A DNA stretch of 64,000 nt from Ophioceras dolichostomum (GCA_003049485.1 PYST01000105.1:46117-110116); one strand, 5' to 3'. Positions 11,118 through 22,588 are shown, numbered from the stretch's first letter. Notes: generated by a model not told the origin, from the sequence alone. Program-made: numbers and translations.

Positions 11118-12035
11118 ATGGACACAACCGGATACAAGTCAAGCAACAACTACATCGGCCTGAACAACCAGCACCTAGCCAACAAGCTAGCCGAGCGAAC
11201 CATCGACAACGCCGTGCCCTACCTCCGCAAAGTCCTAGACTCCCTCCCTCCCAACTTCACCCTGCTAGACATCGGCTGCGGGCCCGCCAGCATCACGATC
11301 AACATCGCCCAGGACTACCCGCAGTGCACGATCCTCGCACTCGACGAGCCCGGCGCGCTCGCGGTCGCAAAGAAGAACATCGAGGCCGCCGGCGGCGTCC
11401 CCAACATCCACCTCGCGGCCGGCGACGCGCTAGACATCCAGGCCGTGGCGTCGTCCAAGTCGGGGGGAGGCTTCTTCGAGGCCGTGCGCGGCCGGTGCGA
11501 CGTCGCGCACACGCACCAGGTGCACATGCACGTGCAGGACGCGCCCCGCCTCATGCGCGAGCTGCGCGCCGCCGTGAAGCCCAAGGGCGGCATCGTCTGC
11601 TGCCGCGAGGCCGACATGGGCCTCATGGCCATGTACCCGGATATGATGGACCAGGTCGAGGCGTCGGCGGCGGCGCGCCTCAACGCGCTGGTCCCGCGCG
11701 TGTTGACCAAGCGCGGCCAGGACCCCTACGTGGGCCGCAAGCTGGTGTCGCACGCGCTCAGGGCCGGGTTCAGGCGCGAGGATGTCGAGGCCAGCGTCGG
11801 CGTGTGGCTGTACTCGACGCCCGAGGAGCGCGTGTCGCTAGCGCAGCTGTTCGACTCGACGCTTAAGACCCCCGAGGCGGCGGAGACGACTGGGGAGTTC
11901 ATGAAGGAACTGGGTGAGGACTTCGACGAGGCGGATTTGGAGAAGGCGGGCAAGGCGTGGGATGAGTGGGTCGCTGCTGAGGATGGATGGTGTTGCTTGC
12001 TTAGTGGGCAGGTGGTCTGCCGCCGGAACGACTGA
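11118..12035 (+). CDS. class I SAM-dependent methyltransferase
   Basis: Single exon, 305 aa, start in good context (CACCATGG). The Rossmann methyltransferase core begins with motif I LLDIGCGPAS (about residues 48-57) and continues with the acidic end of strand 2 (LALDEPG). Then come AAGDALDI and a post-motif region with HTHQVHMHV and LRAAVKPKGGIVCCRE, typical of the UbiE/Methyltransf_25 group. The substrate cannot be read from sequence; fungal members act on small molecules, quinones or lipids. There is no signal peptide or membrane segment, so it is probably cytosolic. The gene converges on the peroxidase gene; no cluster partner is evident. Confidence 0.9.
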   Translation: MDTTGYKSSNNYIGLNNQHLANKLAERTIDNAVPYLRKVLDSLPPNFTLLDIGCGPASITINIAQDYPQCTILALDEPGALAVAKKNIEAAGGVPNIHLAAGDALDIQAVASSKSGGGFFEAVRGRCDVAHTHQVHMHVQDAPRLMRELRAAVKPKGGIVCCREADMGLMAMYPDMMDQVEASAAARLNALVPRVLTKRGQDPYVGRKLVSHALRAGFRREDVEASVGVWLYSTPEERVSLAQLFDSTLKTPEAAETTGEFMKELGEDFDEADLEKAGKAWDEWVAAEDGWCCLLSGQVVCRRND

Positions 12036-12560
12036 GGGCGAGCGGGCAATAACGATATGTGCTAGTTGATTTAACAACAGACTGAACTAACAGGCAGCGT
12101 CAGGGCGACTGACGAGGTCTCGGCGGGACACTATGCTCTTAGCTTGAGAGACTGTGAGACGCAAGCCCCCGTGCTGACCAAAATTGACGGCGGTCAAGGG
12201 AGCCACCAAAACTCCGTGGGGTGCACGCCGTACTGTGAACGAAAGACACAAGAACAGACCACCTAGCAGATTATGGAGTGTTCAGGGCTTCAGAGTGAGA
12301 GCCTGGAAGGAAGTAGAATAGCAGAACTGACTTTCCGTTGATACTAGTACTTCTATACAAATAGTTCCAATTTGAAGTTCCTCTCGTATGAAGTTAAGAA
12401 ACCGCCCTAGAGCCTTCACAGTATGTACTTCTAAGAATGTTATGTCCTCACTAGACCCCAACCAAGCCCAAGCCTAAACCCATAGGAGAAATCGAAGAAG
12501 AAAATGGGACAAATTCAGAAAGTAGATGTACACTAGCCAGTCATCCACATTTATCCAACC
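12036..12560. other. convergent intergenic region
   Basis: Between the 3' ends of the methyltransferase (+) and the peroxidase (-). AT-rich toward its middle, consistent with two 3' UTRs. No gene recognised. Confidence 0.6.
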
Positions 12561-13556
12561 TCACTTGTTGGAGGCAGCCATCAACTTCCCGATGACCGTA
12601 GTGACGTTAGCAGGCGTAAGGAGCTCCTCCGACCTCCTCCAGCCCTTCTCATACGGGAGTCGTTCCTCCTCTGAGAGCGAGCAGACGATGGAGTTAGCAA
12701 TCCCATCATTGCGGAGACTCCGGCCTTCAAGAGCCCTCGTGTAGAGTACTAATATGCGTGGGTGGATATCAAGATGATTAGGGGGAAAAAAACTCACCAA
12801 ACACAGTCCTCACCCAAGCCGTCGGCGCATTCCCATCCGTCCCGACCCCGAAAATAAGCAGGTAAAGCGACGTCTCCGCGATGCTCGCGTTGTTCCCCGC
12901 CTCCGTCAGGTTGAACAGCGGGTTCTGCCTCGCGGCGGTCGCGATGCGGCCCTCGCGCGCCCTCGCGGCGATCTCCAGCGAGATGGTCGGCTCGGTGAAG
13001 TACGCGGCCACGCCGTTCCAGGCCGTGGAGTTGAACTTCGTGGCGTCCCCCCGGCCGTCCTCGAAGTCCGCGCGGGACAGGGAGCCGTCGTGCTCGAACA
13101 CGCCGTGCTTGCTCAGGTCGGACAGGTGGAACGTGTCGTTCTTGCCCGTGGTCGAGAGGGAGAGCGCGGTGTCGGTGAAGAGGTTCGTGGCGTCCGTGCC
13201 GAAGTTGAGCGCCTTCGAGAAGCCCTTGAGGAGCTCGGTGCGCGAGATGTCGAGGCCGGAGCGGCGGAGGAAGCCGTGGTTTGCGAGGGCGTTTACGACG
13301 GGGCAGGGGGAGCGGCCTGGTGTGGTGATTTACATTAGGAATGCGGCGTGGTAAATAAGTGTTCTGGGTGGTAGTGGTGTGGGGGAGTGCCAGAAAGAAT
13401 TACTGGCTGGGTCTTGATACATGAGTAGGTGAACAACTTACGATCTGATGGGCGAGGGGGTTTGTAGATGTTCTTTTCTCCTGAGCAGCTGTCCTTGTAT
13501 CCGGTGACGGAGGCGGCAAGCACCAGGCACCACAACAAGACTGCCTTGTTGAGCAT
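12561..13556 (-). CDS. secreted chloroperoxidase-type heme-thiolate peroxidase
   Basis: Exons 13442-13556, 12798-13316 and 12561-12748 (minus strand), 273 aa. Introns are 125 and 49 bp with GTAAGT and GTGAGT donors. The N-terminus MLNKAVLLWCLVLAASVTG is a signal peptide. RRSPCPVVNALANHG carries the proximal heme-ligand Cys (PCP, residues 42-44). EHD (113-115) followed by Ser matches the chloroperoxidase/peroxygenase distal and manganese-site pattern. The Cys-Pro motif is split by no intron but depends on the first splice being right. N-glycosylation sequons (NDT, NST, NLT, NAS) fit secretion. The family performs peroxide-driven halogenation or oxygenation outside the cell; the substrate is unknown. 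It is slightly longer than typical short peroxygenases. Confidence 0.9.
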
Positions 13557-15368
13557 TGTGAAGCTGAGACGTCCGAGCGGGTGAGAACTGAGAAGTGTTT
13601 GCTGCTATATAAGCAGAGTCGAACAGCAGACGTCGAGTGAGAGAAGGGCCGAGAGACAAAGCGAGAGTAGGTCAGGGGGGCTGTTAGATAGGCGGGTGTT
13701 ATATTGTAGATCACATACGTGCTTGACAGCTAGCAATATTGAGTGAGGGACTCCTCGGTTATATATCGCCAGTTCTTCGTCCATGACGGGCTTGCAGCAT
13801 GTCCCCAGTGATTGGGCCTCCCCGAACATCTCGTATATGGATGTGGAACATTCCTAAGGAGTTCTGCCTGCCTCCCTGCAATCTCAACTGTCAAGGGGTT
13901 ATTGTTGGTATGAAGCAGGTGGCGAGGGTCGAGGCCTGCGGCGAACAGGGTACAAGCCGACGGGCCGTTGCCATAACTTTACGACGGCTGCAGTCAAGCC
14001 GGGATGAGGCTCCGCAATGATGATGAATATCTCCTTCCTCATAGGCGGGAGCTTGACTGCAGAGCTATTTGACATCAATACTAAAAAGCTAAATCCGGGC
14101 AGGTTATACCGAGAGCACAAAGGAAACTGGGGCTGAACCAGAGACATGAAGTCGGGATTCGGAGATGAGCGGATCTGGCATGTGAGCCCTGGTAGGTAGG
14201 CAGCCTGCAAAGGAATATCTTTCCTGGTTCACAGCCCCAGAGTCGCACAGGGGGGGATGCGCACACAGGTGCGCAACGATGACTTGTCACAAAAATACGA
14301 CAGCTAGTGATGCGCACGTGAGTGCACTTAATCTTAGATCTCCTCATACAGGGACAACAGGGTCTCGGCCTGGGTCCTATCTATCTTGCCCATTTACGAA
14401 TGGGAATTGGCTGAGTGGTCGAGGCCGTCCATCTTTATTCGCTTCTGAACTTGATTCCACATGCGGGTGGCGCCTTTTTCAGCCCTCGAGGCGCTAAGTG
14501 CCTGTGGTGCCTTGTTGTGGCATTCAGCTCTCGAGGCGAGCTTGATCACGTAAGATACTAGATTCGGTGGTATCTTGATATCTCAACATAGAGACCTGCG
14601 TCATCCGGGTGCCGGGCTCGTTTCAAATAAATTGTGGCGTGGAACTCTTCAACGAGACATCAAACTGTGGCTCAGTTGTGTATTTGCCAACTACCACATA
14701 GGCAAGTATAGACGCCTCCCTCCATGGCGAGGACATCCGAGAATTGTGCATTGGGCCCTCCAGCACAGTCAAGACATTGACGGCTTAAGCCACTGGTCGT
14801 ATTATTGACGGGGAATAATGCCATCCTATCTCAGATTCAAGTCGCAGGAACATTCGCGGAGTAGCTGGTCGGTCAGCCCTGGGGACTATAGGACCCGGTC
14901 CGGGAGGACGGAGCAGACTGTGCAGGACGTCCTACAGAGGAGTGCCGGCATCCTCGTATATTGTGCGTTAGAATAAGGTCAGATGACCGGACAGAGAACG
15001 GGGGAGGCGTTCTCTTCCCAGACCTTTGTTTGAAGAAATTGTATCGTCTTGCAGAAGACTGGCAAAGCTTGGTATCAATCAGAGCTGGTTGGTCGAACGT
15101 CACAGGCTAACTGACCCTCACAAAGCCGGTGGAGGGAGAATGTTGCAGCAGTCTAGCAGATGTTTGCCTGAGCCTAACCCCGTCGATTAGGTAGAGAGAA
15201 ACTGTTGCCTTCTTCCCTAAAACCAATAATGATCAGGGCCGGCTTTTTTTTATTAGACCAAAAACGATAACGCTGAGCCCACTTTGGCAAAAGCCAGGCA
15301 ACGACGGCCTTCCGTCCAAAATCCCCATGACGCGAGTGGAGAGAGAAAGAGAAGGTGAGGAGATGGAA
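13557..15368. other. intergenic region between peroxidase and LSm3
   Basis: About 1.8 kb with no convincing coding frame on either strand. The bases next to 13557 are the probable promoter of the peroxidase gene (minus strand), and those next to 15368 the 3' UTR of LSm3. No tRNA, repeat or other feature was recognised. Confidence 0.6.
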
Positions 15369-16046
15369 TCATGCTGGGACAGGCTCCGATGGCGAGATGA
15401 GCACGACACTATCCCCTAGAGAGTGGTCGATCAATGTTAGTATTTGGTCCTCGGGCCGACCGTCTGACACCGATGAGTAGAGAGCGCACTGCGGTGTGCT
15501 GCGGGCAGACTATTCTGACGGGAGCAAACGTACCTCTCACAAACAGCATCTCGAGTTTCCTCGACACAGTCTGGGGGAAAGGAATGTGGTTTCGAAGGTC
15601 AGCAAGCGTTTTCATGGTTTCAAGAAGCCATCTTTCATCGCTCAGTCGGACTACATATCTGGGACGCGCAGGAGGGAGGGATGAAAGAGACGACAATACC
15701 TTAAGCTCGGCACCGCCTGACTCATCCTCCTCATCCTGGACGTAGTGTGTCTCCTCGACGTCGCCAAGGACGAGGTTGCAGTGTGAGTCGTACGCCTAGA
15801 TGAGCGGTAGATGAGCAGGACATTAGCACTCAGCGACTACATCACGTCCTGAAACTCAAGCACCTGCCTGCCGTCGATCTCTGAGAGAAAGGGAGAGACA
15901 GAGCAAATGAAAACGTGATCGAAACGTACGTGTAATCTGCCCTTGAGTTCCCGGTCGCCGCGCAGCTTGATAAACACGACCTCGTCCAGCAGCAGTCTCA
16001 CCAGCCCAAACGGCTCATTAGCCTGCCCCTCTGCCGAGTCTGCCAT
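15369..16046 (-). CDS. lsm3: U6 snRNA-associated Sm-like protein LSm3
   Basis: Four exons on the minus strand: 15930-16046, 15700-15795, 15534-15570 and 15369-15415, giving 98 aa (human LSm3 is 102). Introns are 134, 129 and 118 bp; donors are GTACGT, GTATTG and GTACGT; the last intron has a perfect TACTAAC branch. The Sm1 motif reads FIKLRGDRELKGRLHAYD with the AYDSHCNLVLGDVEE block, and Sm2 reads KLEMLFVRGDSVVLISP. LSm3 is part of the LSm2-8 ring on U6 snRNA (splicing) and the LSm1-7 ring (mRNA decay). The dense introns in so short a gene are typical of fungal LSm genes. It is divergent from the next gene, sharing a 539-bp promoter region. Confidence 0.96.
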
Positions 16047-16585
16047 TTCCACAGCGCACAAAAAAAGCGATGAAGACTCTCCGGGTCGGCGATTGAGAAG
16101 ACGCCCTCAGGTGTACAGTCTTATGACTTCTTCGTCGAGGCGCTCGTCGTGGTGTTGTATAGAGAGACAAGCGGCGTTAACAACAAATGTTGTCCGTTGT
16201 TGGCAGGAGCGTGATGACCAGGTGTGCGAAATATTTCAGGCAGACTTGGTGCCAGCTGCGGCCAGGTGTCTCACGAGCCGAGCTGAGGACCCACAACCAC
16301 CACACCCCAGCGTGCGGGGAACCCTGTAAACTCCTGGACGCGGCAATAACCGCAGCCACCACCAGCCAGACAACTTTGGACGACAGCTTGGACACTTCTC
16401 CAATTCCGTTTGAATATTTTTTTCTCTCTTCTTGTTCCTGCATCCGATCGTGATGTCCTCCAAACGCGATGTGAGAGGTTGACGAGACGGTGATCCCATC
16501 GCGATTGAGCTCTTTAACCCCTGTTCCCTCCCTCCCCTCGCCCCATTGCTCCATATCATGGTTGCCCCTGCGTCAGACTACCGAG
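16047..16585. promoter_or_regulatory. shared divergent promoter region of LSm3 and the PPR-like gene
   Basis: 539 bp between two divergent start codons. Contains AT-rich (TGAATATTTTTTTCTCTC) and pyrimidine-rich stretches, usual for fungal promoters and 5' leaders. No individual element could be assigned with confidence. Confidence 0.45.
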
Positions 16586-18991
16586 ATGTTTGCGGCTTTT
16601 TCTACGGTGGAGATCTTTGGGCCCCGAGCTCTTCAGCTCCCTCCCCGAGGCACACGCTCGTCTATCCTGAGGCACCGCCTCCGAGGCCATCGTCTACATC
16701 CTCAATCACACCCTGTGGCGGATACGCGATTGAATAGTCGGCCTCTCTCTCAGCACGCGCTAGCCGCCGTGTCCAATGCCGACGCCCAATATGTCCCACT
16801 CGGACAGCTTCTCGCCCCAAGTGCGGTCCCGCCCAGTCTCGACCAACAAGCTGCCTTCGTCCAAAATATCCTCGCGCAGCCTCTGCCAGAACCACCACCA
16901 CCTCCGCCTGAAATACTACCTCAGTTCGCGCCGCCAGACGCCCCGTCCCCTGACGACATACAAGGCAGGTTTCTCTTCGCTATACAACAAGCAGACGTCG
17001 CGGCGCTCTGGGGTCTCCTCGTGCACCTCGTTCCCCCCAACACCGAACGGATCGGCCCCTCTTGGGTGGCGCAACAACGGACCCACAGACGGCGACTGTT
17101 CACGCAGGTCGGCAGCCGAACGCCAGAAGCCGTTGCTCTGCGCCAGGTCATCGCCGGGCTTTCGCCGAACACCTTCTCACAGCTGCTCCGGTGTCTCGAG
17201 CCGGAAGATGTGCGCCGGGAGCTCGAGGCCGCCGGCTCCGGCTTGGAGTTCCGCATCGACAGCGGAATGGCCAAGGTGACGCCCCTGGGGATGCTGGTCG
17301 ACGAGTTCGGCGTCCGCAGGCTGTTCGTGGATCTGTTCCGCGTGCTGGCCGAGATGTACGACATCCGCCACCAGGCGGGCCGCCCGATGAGGGTGGGAGA
17401 CTTCGTCGTCGTGCTGCGCGCTGCGGCCGCCACCTCCAACAAGCACCTGGTCAAGACGATGTGGCACTTCCACGTCAGCGAGACCGGGCATTACAAGCGC
17501 CCCGACGTGTGGACTGAGTTCGTCAAGGCCCGTTTCCTCACCGAGCCGGCCTATTGGCAGTACGACCGGGCTCGCGTCCGCCTGCGGCCTCTGCACAGGG
17601 CCAACAGGGACAACGACGGCGGTATGACCGCGTTGCAATATCATCGGCTCACCCGAATGCAGCATAACAAGGACATTGGCCGTGTGGATAGGTTCGGGTT
17701 TAGCCCTCCCCAGCCCTCCATGGGTGGAACCGCAATGAACGAGATGACGACGTTAGGGGACCAGCTCTCTTCGGACCGAAGCCCAGTCCCAGCTATTCTG
17801 GCGGCTATGATGCGGCGGGGCGAAGTCCTGGACGAGCAAATGCGGTGCTCGTTTATGATCGCCAGTTCGCGCGCTGGCGCGCTGAACGTCTGTAACTCCG
17901 CCATGTCGAAATGGGGGCTGAGGGTGCAGCAAAAAGACCCGAACAGCAGCGAGCACACGGTGGAAGTCATGGGCAAGGTCGAGGAGCTCCGGAGGAAGTT
18001 CAGCAGGAACCCGGGAGTCCTGATTGCGCCGACGCACCGGCTCCTGGAGACCGTGGTGCACAGCTACTGCGTCATGGCCGAGCTGGGCCTCGCCATCCGG
18101 ATCGTCGACCAGCTCTCGCGCCTGTACGACATCCCAATCAAGGACTCGTTGTGGTTCGACCTGCTCGAGTGGACCAACCTGCTGGCCAGCCCGCCCGTGC
18201 GCACCGAGTGGGCGACGGCGGACCGGCCCGACAGGGTCCTCGGCGTCGAGGCCGTCCAGCAGGTGTGGGACCTGATGCTCGCGAGCGGCGTCCGCCCCGG
18301 CCTGGCGCAGTACCTCATCATGGCCAAGCACCTCATCCGCCGCCGGGACCACGCGGGCGCGCTGGGCATGATGGAGGAGATGCGCGCGATCCACGAGCGC
18401 CGCATGCGCGAGTACGAGGCCGCCGTGCTGGAGCTCGCGGAGGCCAGCGCGGCGAGGCTGCCCACGGCGCGGGCGCTGCGGCGGTTCCGCGCCGTGGGCG
18501 TGCGCAAGTGGGAGTCGTGGTACGCCGTCCAGGCGTGCTGCAGGGCCGTGCTGGACGAGACGCGCGCGTCGAGGAGCATGCGGCGTCGCCACGCGGCCAC
18601 GCTCGTCCCGCACCTCGTGAGCCGCTTCGACCGCTTCTTGCCCCGCGTCGTCAGGTACCGCGTTGCCACGGGGGACGTGGAGCTCAGGATGGACGTCACC
18701 GGCGTCCGCCGGTATGCGCTGCGAAGCAAGAAGGTGCGGCACCCGGCGGACACGCGCGGCTGGCTCAGGAGGAGGACCTTGCGGAGGCTGCTGGAGAGGG
18801 ACGGCGCTGGCGCCGGCGCTTCGGGGGAGGAGGGAGCGGTGGCGGCGGAGCTTGTCCGGTGGACTCCCCTGCGGATCAACCGGCCGTCGGTGACGATGTC
18901 GGTCTTCCCTCGTGTTAGCTCGCTGTACCGCTTGCAAACTGGGCAGACTGGCTGGGTCGCGAGGGCCTGGAGGGACGTGGAGTTTGGCTGA
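16586..18991 (+). CDS. mitochondrial gene-expression factor, ATPase-expression/PPR-like
   Basis: Single exon, 801 aa from the ATG at 16586; the frame extends upstream only to a non-ATG codon. The first 60 or so residues are Arg/Ser-rich with almost no acidic residues (LRHRLRGHRLHPQSHP), a mitochondrial presequence. A Pro-rich linker follows. Then comes a long helical region with FSQLLRCLEP, VLRAAAATSNKHLVKTMW and TEPAYWQYDRARVRLRPLHR, a pattern I associate with the fungal ATPase-expression (ATP13)/cya-5 proteins. PPR-like helix pairs occur near 568-605 (GVRPGLAQYLIMAKHL, HAGALGMMEEM). Such proteins stabilise or activate translation of mitochondrial mRNAs. Family placement is from memory, not from a search. 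A small N-terminal intron cannot be excluded. Confidence 0.75.
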   Translation: MFAAFSTVEIFGPRALQLPPRGTRSSILRHRLRGHRLHPQSHPVADTRLNSRPLSQHALAAVSNADAQYVPLGQLLAPSAVPPSLDQQAAFVQNILAQPLPEPPPPPPEILPQFAPPDAPSPDDIQGRFLFAIQQADVAALWGLLVHLVPPNTERIGPSWVAQQRTHRRRLFTQVGSRTPEAVALRQVIAGLSPNTFSQLLRCLEPEDVRRELEAAGSGLEFRIDSGMAKVTPLGMLVDEFGVRRLFVDLFRVLAEMYDIRHQAGRPMRVGDFVVVLRAAAATSNKHLVKTMWHFHVSETGHYKRPDVWTEFVKARFLTEPAYWQYDRARVRLRPLHRANRDNDGGMTALQYHRLTRMQHNKDIGRVDRFGFSPPQPSMGGTAMNEMTTLGDQLSSDRSPVPAILAAMMRRGEVLDEQMRCSFMIASSRAGALNVCNSAMSKWGLRVQQKDPNSSEHTVEVMGKVEELRRKFSRNPGVLIAPTHRLLETVVHSYCVMAELGLAIRIVDQLSRLYDIPIKDSLWFDLLEWTNLLASPPVRTEWATADRPDRVLGVEAVQQVWDLMLASGVRPGLAQYLIMAKHLIRRRDHAGALGMMEEMRAIHERRMREYEAAVLELAEASAARLPTARALRRFRAVGVRKWESWYAVQACCRAVLDETRASRSMRRRHAATLVPHLVSRFDRFLPRVVRYRVATGDVELRMDVTGVRRYALRSKKVRHPADTRGWLRRRTLRRLLERDGAGAGASGEEGAVAAELVRWTPLRINRPSVTMSVFPRVSSLYRLQTGQTGWVARAWRDVEFG

Positions 18992-19618
18992 TACCGGTTG
19001 TGATAACTTGGATTTTGTGCCTTGGCAAGGTCCCTCTGGACGGATACCAGTTCTGCCATGTAGATGCTCTGCATATGTGAGTCGCCATTTCTTGCTGGAT
19101 ATTAGGCCCTTTATAGAGCATAGATCTATACAACTTCGTATCTTTCATTTGAACCATGGCCTCTACGATCTTGACGATAGTGATTGGTTTGTACTACTGT
19201 GAAGATCTATTCAACTTACAACAGTCTACCTAAATATCTGGATGTCAATCGGTTGTCCCACGGGCATCAGAATATCTCCAGCCAGTTTCCTGAAAACAGA
19301 AGCCTCGCTCCTATTCCTCGCTACAAATAGCGCTTCCCTCTTTCTATAACTAGCCCTTCGCTGAAGCTTGACGCAATCTTGACGTTCCGAATAGGTTTTA
19401 TCATGCATTGCTTCAAACAAATAATGCCGGGTATATCCTGCACGCACATACGCAAACGAAGAACACCAGTCTCCTCCACGTCTCCAACGAGAGGGCAGGA
19501 ACGGGAGAGCCTTGCTGTCTCCTGCCCGTTACCTTATTTCTTCTCTCTTTCTCTCTCCCTCCCTCTCCGGCCAGCCTGGCTCTCTATCCTATGCTATACC
19601 CCCTATCTCTCAAGAAGA
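18992..19618. other. convergent intergenic region
   Basis: 3' flanks of the PPR-like gene (+) and GPI12 (-). Pyrimidine-rich (CTCTTTCTCTCTCCCTCC near 19540). No gene recognised. Confidence 0.6.
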
Positions 19619-20795
19619 TCAGGATGCCCCCTTAACGTTCTCCAACCTCAAGTCGTTCACAACCATGTACCGGCTCAGCGCGATCCACCCGTACCGGAAC
19701 CACACCATCTGGCTCTTATGCGCCTCGGTCATGGCCTTCCACGCCGTACGCACTCCGCCGCCGCCACTTTCGCTGCTTCCGATCCCGCTAACAAACACTA
19801 ACCTTTCGGGGTGCTGTTCTTCGTCACCATCCCCACTCCCGCTTCCGCCACCAAAGATCAGCTCACCCACCGTAGTGGCTATCGCGTCGACCACGAAGCC
19901 GTACTTCCGCGGCAGGGACACGGTGGAGAGGCTGTACAGGTCGACGGGCGAAGTGGACGCGAGGGAGGCGGCGAAGGCGCGCGCGCCGTAGTAGAGGGAG
20001 ATGTGGTTCGGGTGCGAGGACACGCCGTGCGCGTCGAAGGTCACGAGCGCGTCGATGGTGGCGCGTCCTGCTCCTCCTCCGGCGGCTCCTCCCGCTCCCG
20101 CTCCCGACGCGGCCTTGGAGGAGGGGGAGGAGAAGGGCGAGGGTGGGGGGACGAAAGCTGATGTGAGGAGGTCGGATATCGCCTCAGTGGACCAGGCTGT
20201 GGTCATGGAGTCGGGGAAGTCGCTAAGACGAGGGGAAAGATTGCTTTAGTTCCCGATCCAGGGAGACGGACGAATGGACGAGGGGCACTACAGGAAGGAG
20301 GAACCTACGGAGAGTCGAGTACGAAGACGTCGTCTTCTTGTCGTAAACCGAGGAGCATGCCACTCTTAACGAGTTCCTTTTTGCGCGTCTCGCCTAGACC
20401 TTCTGCATCGCCTGTTCCATTATTTCCCTCACGTGTTAGCTTAGATCCCGAAGCTGATAAGATCGATACACAGCCACAAAGTCGCATCCCAGCTGCTCTG
20501 CGGCTTGACGGCTCCTCTCTAGGCACCGTGCACAACGACAGAGGGTATATAGAGAGAAGTGGCGCTAACCGCTGCTGAGACACAGTATCTTGACGTGGTT
20601 CCCCGTCTCGGGCCTCGTGAGAGCTAGCACTGTGGGGGCGAAGAACATGGCCTCGTCGTCCGGATGCGCGATCAGCAGGCATATTCGCTTGTTCCGCAGG
20701 ATCGGGAAGCGCGTCGCCACGGTGGAAGCTAGGTACAAGTACAGCGCCGGCACGAGGACGACGACGAGGCCCGCGACTAGGAGCAGTGACGACAT
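19619..20795 (-). CDS. gpi12: GlcNAc-PI de-N-acetylase (GPI12/PIG-L)
   Basis: Exons 20570-20795, 20309-20411 and 19619-20222 (minus strand), 310 aa. Introns are 158 and 86 bp with donors GTTAGC and GTAGGT. An N-terminal hydrophobic anchor (LLLVAGLVVVLVPALYLYLA) is followed by the zinc motif AHPDDEAMFF. Splicing restores SSGDAEGLGETRKKEL, then DSPDFPDSM. The second metal motif reads TFDAHGVSSHPNH. The tail AHKSQMVWFRYGWIALSRYMVVNDL is typical of the family. It catalyses step two of GPI-anchor synthesis at the cytosolic face of the ER. A Gly/Ala/Ser/Pro-rich insert (SSPSSKAASGAGAGGAAGGG) precedes the second motif. A second Ser/Gly-rich insert follows it (FGGGSGSGDGDEE). Both are unusual expansions. 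Confidence 0.94.
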
Positions 20796-21738
20796 CGTTC
20801 GGCAGGACGACGACGGTAGTTGGAGTAGCAACAGCTGGGCGGGCGATTCAGGGTATTCGGTATAGCTGGGCCGGATAGGGGCTATAATCTGCTGAGGCTA
20901 AGTGCTGCACCCGTACGGGAGCGTTGGACGAGCGGGACGGCACGCAACGCGGGCTCGCTCTCGTACGGGCGGTCGGCGGCTGAATAGTCTGGTGAGTTTC
21001 TATGTTCGGGAGTGAGAGACGAATGGTCGAGGTGTTCTGGTTGGTTGGGTTCTGTTCCAATCCCGCGCGCCCGATGGTGGGGAGAGGGGCAAATGGCTAC
21101 CGGCCAGTGGCTTATGCATGTAGGGTTACTGAGAACACGGCTGATGGCCTCTCACTGCAAGCTGATGAGAAGAAACAACCCAGTTATGCAAAAAAAAGAA
21201 GGGGAGAGAAAACGGGCAACAGATCGCGATGCGCTAGTTTCCCGGAATAGGAGAGAACGCGCATAACAACACACATCCCCCACCTACCACCCAACATCTT
21301 GTTCGTCCCCGTGACCGGCCTTCGTTAATGCCACCTTGCGATTTTGATGAGAAGAAACCCCTGGTGGATCTGCGATGCCGTTTGGAAACGATGGAAATTT
21401 GACAACCATTAGGTGCGCTACTCCACTAACCACATTAGGTCCGGGGACCGCTGTGTTCATCAATCTTGCGCCAAGCTCAGCCCCTCCAGCGGGCATGTCC
21501 ATTGGCGAATCAGAAGGGCTTCAGGGGGGATAAGCTCCAGCGATTCCCAACTGAGAGCCCAACCAAGGGACAGCCTGTATTCCAAGCTGACGATTTCGGA
21601 TGACTTCTTCAAGCCGACCCGAGCAAAGCAGCAACACCTGATCCCCCCCGATGACGCACTACCGCGCCGACAGACAGCTATTGAGACCAAGCCGACGAAA
21701 CACACTACTAGACAGACAGCCGCAAACCGCATAGAAAG
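20796..21738. promoter_or_regulatory. shared divergent promoter region
   Basis: 943 bp between the divergent starts of GPI12 (-) and the membrane protein gene (+). No coding frame is convincing. No specific regulatory motif could be assigned. Confidence 0.4.
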
Positions 21739-22544
21739 ATGGCCCCGCGCAAACGAAAAGAAGAAAACACCAAGATCAAGCTCAAGCAGCCCGATCGTTC
21801 CGGCCCTACCGAGAAGACGCTGCTCGAGCTAGCCCAGGAACGAGAGCTCTTCGCCCAGGCCGACGAGAGGCAGCAGAAGCTCAACAAGCAGAAGAAGTCA
21901 GGCGGCGACGCTACTACCAACGCTGAAGATGACGACGACGACAACGACGATGAAGTCCTTTCGCCTACCGGGGAGCGGATCATGGAGACGCTCCTGTGGA
22001 CCACCAGCATAGCGATGCTTCACGTCACCCTCGACGTGCTGGTGCAGAACCAGTTCGCGATGGAGATCGTCTACTTAGATATAGCCAAGCGCGCCGGACA
22101 AGCCTTCCTAGGTACCTACGCTCTCCGCTCCCTCGCCTCCCTTTCTCTTCTTCTGGCGCCGCCCTGAAAGGCTCCGTGACGCACACAACCCAGGTTAGTC
22201 GACGAAATGCTGATCACCTCCTACGCTATGTGATACCCACAGTCTTCGCCTTCCTCTTCTACAACCTCCACCCTCACTCCTCCTCCCCTCGACTCCTCCC
22301 CGGCCTCCCGCTGCGCCACCAGCCCGCCCTGCGACAGGCCATCTTCTTCGCCACCAGCGTCTCCGCGAGCTGCTACCTCATCTACATCACGAACGAGCAC
22401 GGATACCTGGCCGTCATGAAGCGGGCGCCGCCGATCGGCTGTCTGTGGGTGTGGTCCGTCATCGAGCTGAACCTGACCCTCTCGGTGTTAGAATTGGTGC
22501 TGGCGTATGCGTTTTTGAGGTACGGGGGCTACAGCATTAAATAG
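21739..22544 (+). CDS. small multi-pass membrane protein of unknown function
   Basis: Exons 21739-22111 and 22243-22544, 224 aa. The 131-bp intron has donor GTACCT and acceptor CAG and joins GQAFL to VFAFLFYNLHPH in frame. The first 75 residues are charged: a basic start (MAPRKRKEENTKIKLKQ), a helical middle and an acidic run of Asp. Membrane segments follow around the ETLLWTTSIAMLHVTLDVLV region, after the splice (VFAFLFYNL), at AIFFATSVSASCYLIYI and at VIELNLTLSVLELVLAYAFL. I associate it with a conserved fungal family of unknown function (annotated in databases as a DUF; I recall DUF7719), unverified. It converges with the next gene only 45 bp away. Confidence 0.85.
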
Positions 22545-22588
22545 AGGCTATGTTTTGCTTGGTTGTTGGGCAGGTAGCTGCAGCTTCC

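Noticed and set aside
12749..12797. 49-bp intron of the peroxidase gene suspected too short
   Set aside because: The donor GTGAGT, acceptor TAG and frame joining WVRTVF to VLYTRALEG are all consistent, and fungal introns of about 50 bp are common.
17753..18937. Long minus-strand frame (394 codons) opposite the PPR-like gene
   Set aside because: Composition (Arg/His/Pro/Ala) is that of antisense GC-rich coding DNA; the plus strand has a presequence and helix pairs.
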